Origin: Erythroxylum novogranatense
Lineage: Eukaryota > Streptophyta > Magnoliopsida > Malpighiales > Erythroxylaceae
Assembly (NCBI GenBank): GCA_029891385.1
Contig: CM057233.1
Coordinates: 32,780,540 to 32,844,539 of the forward strand
Length of the DNA stretch: 64,000 nucleotides
Direction of reading: 5' to 3'
Part shown: positions 56,720-64,000 of the stretch, one piece after another
How the letters are laid out: every line of letters starts with the position of its first letter
Position numbering within the stretch: position 1 is the first letter of the stretch
The notes under the pieces: model-generated
Database searches by the model: none
The model's input: the letters and a program-made list of their open reading frames with translations, nothing else
What the model was told of the DNA's origin: nothing
Made by a program: the position numbers and the translations under genes

Positions 56720-57087
56720 GACTTAGAAGAATACCCGTTAGGCAACGGACGTATGACATCTGTTGGTTGAGGAAGCGGAGAAGTGGTCGGGATCGATTCG
56801 CGTCATCTTAGTATTTCTATTCTTGGACTTTTGTATTACTAAGTTGGACAAGTTGTAAAGTCAATTGACTGAAATAAATTGTAAATGTAAAAAGGGCCCC
56901 AAGGCCATTGAATTGTTTATATAAATTGTTTTCCGCATTCACGATAATATGTGTGAGTATGTGTTAAAAAAAAGTTATACTGAGTTTTCTACTGAGTGAT
57001 GTAGCACGTCACCCTCGCGAGGCACGGACCTGGATATCACCGTCGATGTCAGGTTCAGGTCTTGCGGGAGTGGGGTGTTACAAAGTG

Positions 57088-58802
57088 TAGGTTTGTTGAA
57101 AACAATATCATTTCTTAAAATATGTAATTAAAACATTAGTTTCACCTCAAGTGCAAAGAGTTATTAAATACACAAGTATACAAGCATCTATTTGAGATTC
57201 AATTCTACTATGCATTATCCAGGTTCAAAATTCACATACAAGTTATCATACATATCTTAGGATGTTCTAATCCCATTTGAGAGATATGGTTTCTCCAACT
57301 CACCTCAAAAGAAGGTGTATACTCCCTTGCCTTCAAAAATCCTCGGTACGAGCTCCTTGATTCACAGCTCCCTAGCCTTTATACATAAAAATACAATGTA
57401 TTTACTACTTAAACATGAATTTCATATTTACACACGATCACATAAGTTTATAAAACACAATATCACTCTCTTTAAACTATACGATTTGACCATTAAGCTT
57501 CTCACATGGTTACTTCCTTACTATTCACATTAGCTTTTTTTGCATTTTCTAAGGCATTTAATGCCTTTAATCCAATACTTATTTCAAAACATAATTAAGC
57601 ACAGTTTTATCCAAGCACATTAGGCCATTATTCATCAATCTAAGCAACAATTCAAGTTTACTCTAAGTAAACATGAAAGTTGTTTTCAATGCATATCATT
57701 ACAAATCCTTAAATCCTGAACCAAGTGCACTTAGGCATTTTATCAAACACCTAATGTGTATAACTTTCAAGTCACATTTTCAAGACTTTACCATAATAAT
57801 TCATGATCTTATCTTGTTATATAGTAAACACTTCCAAATAATGACACATTTCACCACTCCATTCATTCCAATTTTCTTCATTTAGCTACATTTATCATAA
57901 TTACATAACTCATTACATTATTCCACTTCTTCTCCCGTCATTTCGATCAAGCCTTATCCAATATACATCTTCTTCGTTTTTCATCATCAATTCATATTAT
58001 ACATGTACAATTAACACCATAGAATTCATTTAGGCCATTAATTTCAAAAGATATTCAAAAATTCACAAACCTTCACCAAAAAGGGAACACTTCAGTTTTG
58101 GCTTAAAGAAAATTCTCCATGACATATTTCATTCATATAAACCATGTTTCATGCATATTCAAGCAAGGAAAACAACATATCTTAACACCAAACTCAAAAT
58201 CCTAATGTAAAGAGAGATGAGACAAAATTTACCTAAACCTTCTTTTGGTGATATCTTCAGATTCTTTGAGAATTTCTCAAATCTAATGATAGATTTGAGT
58301 TCCTTGACCCTATATTATCTTAGAACACCTTGATTTAGGTCGGAGAATCAAAACAAAGGGTAGGGTTTAGTGATAGTCGTGAATGGTCTTCTCCTCCTCT
58401 CTTCTCCTTTCTTCTCCTTTCTTTTAATTAAACAAAATGTTTTAAGTCTTTACTAATGGGGGACACGGTCATACCTATAGAAGGGTCTAGAATATTGACT
58501 CTTCTTTAACCAAAATATGGTGAAATTACCTTTTTGCACTTAGGTTATGTGAAATTACCATTTTGGCCTCCAAACTTTTCCTAAATTTGCAATTAAGCCC
58601 AAAATTTAGGAATCTCCAAAAATTTTATTTTATTTTGGTCCCCAAAATTTTGAAAATAATAATTATGTCCCTTAACTTTATAAAATTACATATTGATCTT
58701 CCAAGAATTGAAAAATTAGGTTTAAGTCCTTTGGCTTTTAACAATTGGCAAATAAGCCCTTATGTACATTAATCTTTCTAATTTAGCTTTCTAAATGTCT
58801 AA
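57088..58802 (-). mobile_element. Gyp4 LTR, fragment 2
   Basis: Continues fragment 1 after Gyp3. Non-coding and AT-rich. The right edge TCTAA (58798-58802) is the predicted TSD copy of Gyp5. The start of the LTR lies beyond the window, so whether Gyp4 is solo or complete is unknown. Confidence 0.65.
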
Positions 58803-61800
58803 TGTTGGATCCCGAATCCGGAACCCAACTACTTAATCCGAAACCCTCATACTTATATACAAGTATAAGGTCAATTAAAGTCCTCCGTATAAAACTTGTA
58901 AGATTCATCTTAATTATCCTCCAATTAAAAAAATAATCTTCTTAGGGCCCAAAATTAAAATCCAATTCCTAAGCTGATATGAAATTTCATGCCGCTATAA
59001 AATCAGCAATGAAAATCACTTCAATCGGAGCTTCCTTGATTTCACTAGAATTTTCCAAAATGCGGACTCATGTTCTATAATTTTCAACCAATTGCTTCAT
59101 TTTGATTGAATCCATAATTTCAATTTAATTCCTAAAACTCTCAAATTTGCATAAAAAGGGGGACAATGATTTTAGAAAACTAATGCTTCGAAAATCTAGA
59201 GAATCGGAAGTCAATTGCAAAAGTTATAAGAGGAAAATCGGAATGACCAAATGAATAGTAACAATGACCAAATTAATAGTAATCAGCCAAATTCCGACCC
59301 TCATAACTTCTTACTCCTAACTCCGAATAAGACATATCATACCTCCATGGAAAGCTGAAAAGACCCTCTACATCTTTCATGAAGGATGGAAAAATCGATT
59401 CCCGCTTTAAAGGGGTGAAAAACCCTTCCGAAGGTTCAGCCCAAATTACTATATGAATAGTAATCCGAGAACCAAAAGCATAATGGGCAGAAATTTTCAA
59501 ATGTTCATAACCTTTTTATCTTAAGTCTAAAAATGACCCATTTTAAAGATCTTAACAGGCTCTACAATCTTCCAGTAGACCTCCTAGTCTAATTCAACCA
59601 TTTAGGAGGTTAAAAACCCAAGCGAAGTTGCTGCCAAATTTATGAAAAATTTGACAGCACCTCCCCTAAAATTGCTCTAGCCAAAATCTCCAATTTTACT
59701 AATCCAAACTTCAAACCTGCATAAAACCACTTCAATCTTCCAAATCTTCAATCATTCAACTACTAATCCAATCCAAATCATCTCATCAATTTACGCAAAT
59801 GGCAGCAATTTCACTGTTAAACATCTATCTATTTCAAAGCTTAAGGAAATACTATCTTATACTTGCTTTTAGCATTTCCAACCATACAACCATACATGCT
59901 TAATACACTTTACATTTGACACTTCAATTAGTAAAGGAAACATATACAATACACTTTAACTTCAAAATTCTTACATTTTCACATAAATACGTAAATACAA
60001 AGCTTCAAAGGCATTTTAGCCCAAATACATCAAAGTTAACACAAATGCTAGTATCAAGAACAAGTTAATGCTTTGATTTCTCAAAGCACGACAAAATGCA
60101 TCGAAGTTGCCTCAATCCCGATGCGGCTACTCAATTTCTCGCTTACGACCTGCGGAGGGGAAAATGGGGGGAGGGGGGTGAGCTCGACAGCTCCGTGGGT
60201 AATAACTTAATAAAAGAGAAATAATCAAAAACCATTTTTCATTCATTCATTCATACAAAGTCACATTAAGAAAACCATTTTCAATTTTTCAAAACTCGTC
60301 ACAGAATACAACAATTCAAACAATTTACAAAGTTAACGAATATCAAAAAATAGCACAAAATCACATAACGAATGGTTTGATGTTGGACCCCACACCCCAC
60401 CCGTAGGTGTTTTCAGGTTATACTGCGGCGGGTATTTGCGGGTTATACCGCGACATCCAACACAAATCACACAACAAATAGTTTGGGTGATCCTAACATG
60501 ACGTACTACACATGTCCGACAAGCGACCATGTATAGTCGTGAACAGAGGGGAGTCCGATTTCGGAGCTCCTATGCCACTTATGCAAGCAAAGTATGAAGC
60601 CTATATAGACAAGTGTGCACTTGCTAACGGAGGGGATCACTATAAACCCAAGTAATCATGTATTTTCATATCATTCACATCATTCACACATTTCATAAAG
60701 CTTAGCCTCAAAGGGCCTTACTACAATTCACATAATCGTCGAAATCACATATTCTAACCTTTTTCACTTAACAAACCATTTTACAAACATTTTCACAATG
60801 TCTTTACATACACAAGACATCTCATACTAATTTAAACCATCACATAAAGCAAGTAATACAAACTTTGTAAATCATTGGAAAGCAATAGTTAGAATTGATA
60901 ATAAACTATAACATGCTTATTAACTCAATTATTGAGAAATCACCCACCTTAATCCCTTTTGCTCTAGGATTGACCAAATTGCCTCTCCTCTACTTCCAAT
61001 TGCCTTATTGGACCTTAATCAAAGCATAACAATTCTAATTAACAAAAGATCAAATGCTGGAAAAATTTAAAGCATGGAAAAACTTGACTTTAACCTTACA
61101 TAATCTCACTTATACCTTTCCTATACCTCCAATTACTCTATTTGTCCTTAATCAAAGCATAAAAGCCTTAATTAACACTAAACATCAAAGCTGGAAAATT
61201 TTAAAGAATGCAAAACATGAATTAAAACCTACCTAACTTTGCCTATGCCATTCCTAAACTATAACCATCATAACCTCTCTCAATTTAATCAATATTTTCG
61301 AAAATCTCATGCTTTAAAGAGACCAACACCAATCTGATTTTTTTTTAACAACCCTTCTTCTTTCCTTTACTCTTAACAAAACCTCTTAAACTTTTCTTTT
61401 TAAGCAAGAAAGGCAAAATTCTAACAAAAACCCATGAATTAACAAAAGATAAACAAGCTGAAATTTTTAAGAAAAGGGGAAAACATGAAATTGATTCAAC
61501 ATCACCTTACCCATACTTTATCTAACCCAATAGCATCAAAACCTATCTAAATAATTAACAAAATTCGAAAATCTTCAACCCACGAAATCAAATTTTTGCT
61601 TCAATGGAAATTCAAACCCCTTTCTTTTCTTATTCTCTCTCTAGAAACTCTTCCAACCATCCTTGTTAAACATGAAAGACAACAATCTAACATTCAAGCC
61701 ATGAATTTCTAATTTTCCATACCTTAAGCATGACCCACGAATCTGATTTTTGTTTTCCTTCTAATGGAAGCTTACACTCTTTCTCTTCCTTGCAAAACCA

Positions 61801-62574
61801 AAGCCTAACCTTCTTCTCTTCTTCTTCTTCTTCTTCTTCTTCTCCTAGCTTGGCCGAATGACTCTCGCTCTCTTTCGTTCTTGTATTTTCGTAACCTTCT
61901 CTTCCTAAGGCTTAAAAATAAGTTGTTTTAAACTTAAAAACCCTAACCCATACGACAACACTTCAACACTTCCACTTTTCTTATTTTCCTTACACATTTT
62001 CGATGGTTTACTCTCCTCCCACGGCAACACTTCATTCCCTACTTCATTCTTTATTTAATTCCACCATAAAAGACAAATAAGCCCTTCCTTATAAGCTTTA
62101 AGCTTTATAAGCTTTAGTAAACTTCCTAATTTACCCTCATTCATTCTCTTTTAATGGCAACCTAATGGACCCTAGCCCAATGCTTCCATTCTTCTTCATT
62201 TAATTACAATATATGTCAAAGGGCTAAAAGCCCACCTAATATACCTTAGGCCTTAAAACCATATACAACATCCCAATTTACTCTTTCAATTCAACTTTTT
62301 TTTTTGAATTCTAACAACGTAATAAAACTCTAATCCCTCCATTTAATCTTTATTAGCCTAAACAAATATAACCCTCAATTCATATAATTATTTGAATACT
62401 AACAATGCATCACCAAATAATAATTTCTTAACAAATCAAATTTCACTAAATCCCTTCATTTAATAATCATAACCTACACAATAAAATCCTCAATGTATTC
62501 CAATCAAATTAAAAATTATCAAACTAAAACCTCAAAATAATTTAAACATGCTTAATGCGAATCGGGGCCCAACA
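58803..62574 (-). repeat. 3' LTR of Gyp5
   Basis: 3.77 kb with inverted ends: TGTTGGATCCCGAAT on the left and ATCGGGGCCCAACA on the right. The right end abuts a minus-strand polypurine tract, so this is the 3' LTR of a minus-strand gypsy. It is a different family from the TGTAAC group. It contains a short direct repeat (GGTTATACTGCG and GGTTATACCGCG, 60415-60453) and a CTT microsatellite. No credible gene. Confidence 0.82.
61810..61846. repeat. CTT microsatellite
   Basis: A run of about nine CTT units inside the Gyp5 LTR. Confidence 0.95.
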
Positions 62575-64000
62575 TTTCTCCCCCTCTTAAAAGAATTTCG
62601 TCCTCGAAATTCCTACTGAATAATCATCAAGTCATTTATTCTCTCATGTAACTTCTTCACTCGAAGAATTTCTGATACATGATCATAGTCAATAGACTTA
62701 CCAAGTCTTGCCATCCCTTATTTGGTCGTTCACTTTCTTAACTAGTTCTTCATTCTATCTCAGATCACTCACCACTTTCACTTCTTGTGTCGATAACACC
62801 AATATCATACCATATCAATATTTCCGTACACTCCCACGTAGTTCACATTTCGAATCCAATACATCATTTGTTATTAACACTCACCGAAATCATACCTTGA
62901 CAAAGCGATATCCTCATAGAAAAATTCATCGTTCACTTACTAATTCATATTACTTTAGTACTAAGTGTCTTTGTGCTAGCGCACTTAACTCTTATGCTTA
63001 TTCTTACTGTACTTTACTCTTGCAAACTCATGACACTGAACGTATTATCATATAGGGTTCTTTCCATGAACTCTTATTGAGCATCATTCTACAAGGTGGG
63101 TGCCCATAACAATCAAACATCACAACTAACTCAACTCAAACATTTCACAAGGATTTCAAAATCAACTTGCATACATACTGAACTATCTCAATCTCGCATT
63201 TCAGTTTTTAACACAACAGAGTTTGAAAAACTTTATTTCCACATCAAAAGTCACATCATTGATTTATTTACAAAGATACATAATAGCAATTGAAGAACTT
63301 CCTTTAGGCTCTTATTCAACATAATACGAAAGCACTGACTCCTTTAATCGTCTCACTCCTTATATAACATTCAAATGACATCACAATCGAACAGAACTAT
63401 ACTTGGATCTCATGATCCTATGAACTTCAAACTATATGCCTTAAGCTTATACCTGACAGTTGTCTTCACTGACTTGATTTCACACTCTTTACTCACTCAT
63501 CTTTATTGATCTCCCATACTTCTTATTTCAATCACCCTGCATCATCCTTTCCATTCGAACTCAAAATTCAGATCTATTTTCAATCTCTCAGATCAGATTC
63601 ATAACCTCAGAATTCCTTGATTTGGGTCGTACCACGCCCCACATGTTATGCTTCTTTTTGCTCTAGTTCTGATAACCTCAATATCGAATTTCTGCTCAAT
63701 GTACCTAATATCACGCTTAGCCTTACTTGGAATTTCTCTCTTGTACAATCATAGTCTGTCCGTATTCTCAATTCAAAGATTGTCTCAAACTTTTACGATT
63801 TGTCCGTGCATAGATACATCCAAGATGTTCCTTCACACATACTGGATCCAAACTTCAAAACAATTATTAGTGTAGCAATTCTTAATTATGTATCAAATCG
63901 TCAACTCATAGGACTTTAGTTTCCTCCATACATACGAAATCACTTTATTATGCTTCATCGGATTTAATCCAAAGCTCTTACACAACACCAGTACATTCCA
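62575..64000 (-). mobile_element. Gyp5 internal region, 3' end (decayed)
   Basis: Starts with the polypurine tract (plus strand TTTCTCCCCCTCTT, 62575-62588) and the gypsy end block (plus strand GAATTTCGTCCTCGAAATT, 62593-62611), the reverse complement of the block ending Gyp1, Gyp2 and Gyp3. Further right I find no intact minus-strand frame; the plus-strand frame 62708-63055 has no known domain and is antisense to the element. The rest of the element continues past the window. Confidence 0.75.

Larger units (their letters stand above)
44837..57082 (+). mobile_element. Gyp3: two-LTR gypsy with non-coding interior
   Basis: 12.2 kb with the exact TSD AAGTG (44832-44836, 57083-57087). LTRs are 44837-49226 (4390 bp) and 52746-57082 (4337 bp); they are much more alike than the Gyp2 pair, so Gyp3 is probably the youngest complete element. 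The interior is 3.5 kb without long frames. Same superfamily as Gyp1 and Gyp2, and closest to the solo LTR at 1860-5659. Confidence 0.95.
52746..57082 (+). repeat. 3' LTR of Gyp3
   Basis: 4337 bp, near-identical partner of 44837-49226. GC-rich island 55245-55410, donor-like 55845, hairpin domain 56278-56470, hairpin pair 56655-56695, acceptor-like 56719. Confidence 0.95.

Noticed and set aside
62708..63055. 115-residue plus-strand frame near the right end
   Set aside because: Antisense to Gyp5, Ser/Thr-rich without known motifs; most likely the shadow of decayed pol.

Overview
This window is plant nuclear DNA, almost certainly intergenic heterochromatin. It holds no intact host gene. Every base I can assign belongs to LTR retrotransposons, most of them decayed and inserted into one another. 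The evidence is plant-type Ty1/copia and Ty3/gypsy coding remnants, primer-binding sites matching initiator tRNA-Met (TGGTATCAGAGC type), polypurine tracts, paired LTRs and 5-bp target-site duplications (TSDs). A SIRE-lineage copia with an env-like region, and gypsy LTRs of 3-4.4 kb, both point to a flowering plant. The species cannot be read from the sequence.

Names used here: Cop2 is the oldest host copia (plus strand; RNase H 42591-43104, LTR start 43105-43484). Cop1 is a copia on the plus strand inserted in Cop2; its 3' LTR is 40458-42590. Its 5' LTR survives in three pieces (7790-8061, 19334-19781, 24198-24312) and its gag-pol is 25759-28281 plus 39896-40450. Cop3 is a SIRE-like copia (minus strand, 8062-19328) inside the Cop1 5' LTR, and it carries a solo copia LTR (11244-13057) inside its env-like region. 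Gyp1 is a gypsy whose 3' end (1-901) and 3' LTR (902-7789) fill the left side; a solo gypsy LTR (1860-5659) sits inside that LTR. A second solo gypsy LTR (minus strand, 19782-24192) also sits in the Cop1 5' LTR. Gyp2 (28282-39890) is a two-LTR element inserted in Cop1 reverse transcriptase. Gyp4 is a gypsy LTR on the minus strand (43485-44836 and 57088-58802) inserted in the Cop2 LTR. It is interrupted by the two-LTR Gyp3 (44837-57082) and by Gyp5 (minus strand, 3' LTR 58803-62574, internal region to the window end). TSDs support most of these joins.

Gyp1, Gyp2, Gyp3 and both solo gypsy LTRs belong to one superfamily with LTR ends TGTAAC...GTTACA. They combine 3-4.4 kb LTRs with a roughly 3.5 kb internal region that has no usable open frame, an architecture close to that called LARD (large retrotransposon derivative). 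The terminal block before the polypurine tract looks like a decayed Tekay/Del-type pol end.

The most unusual signal is inside these LTRs, not in protein genes. All copies keep the same ordered set of non-coding modules: (i) degenerate repeats of about 180 bp; (ii) a slot holding unrelated GC-rich inverted-repeat islands, empty in some copies; (iii) a perfect-looking splice donor (GTGAGTA); (iv) a domain of serial small hairpins closed by a long-range stem (GTTGTGAC/GTCACAAC); (v) two adjacent hairpins; (vi) a splice-acceptor-like tract (TTTTTCAG) and a short hairpin; then the LTR end. The hairpin stems change sequence while keeping pairing, which suggests a structured and perhaps spliced leader RNA. 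This is inference and needs RNA and comparative tests.
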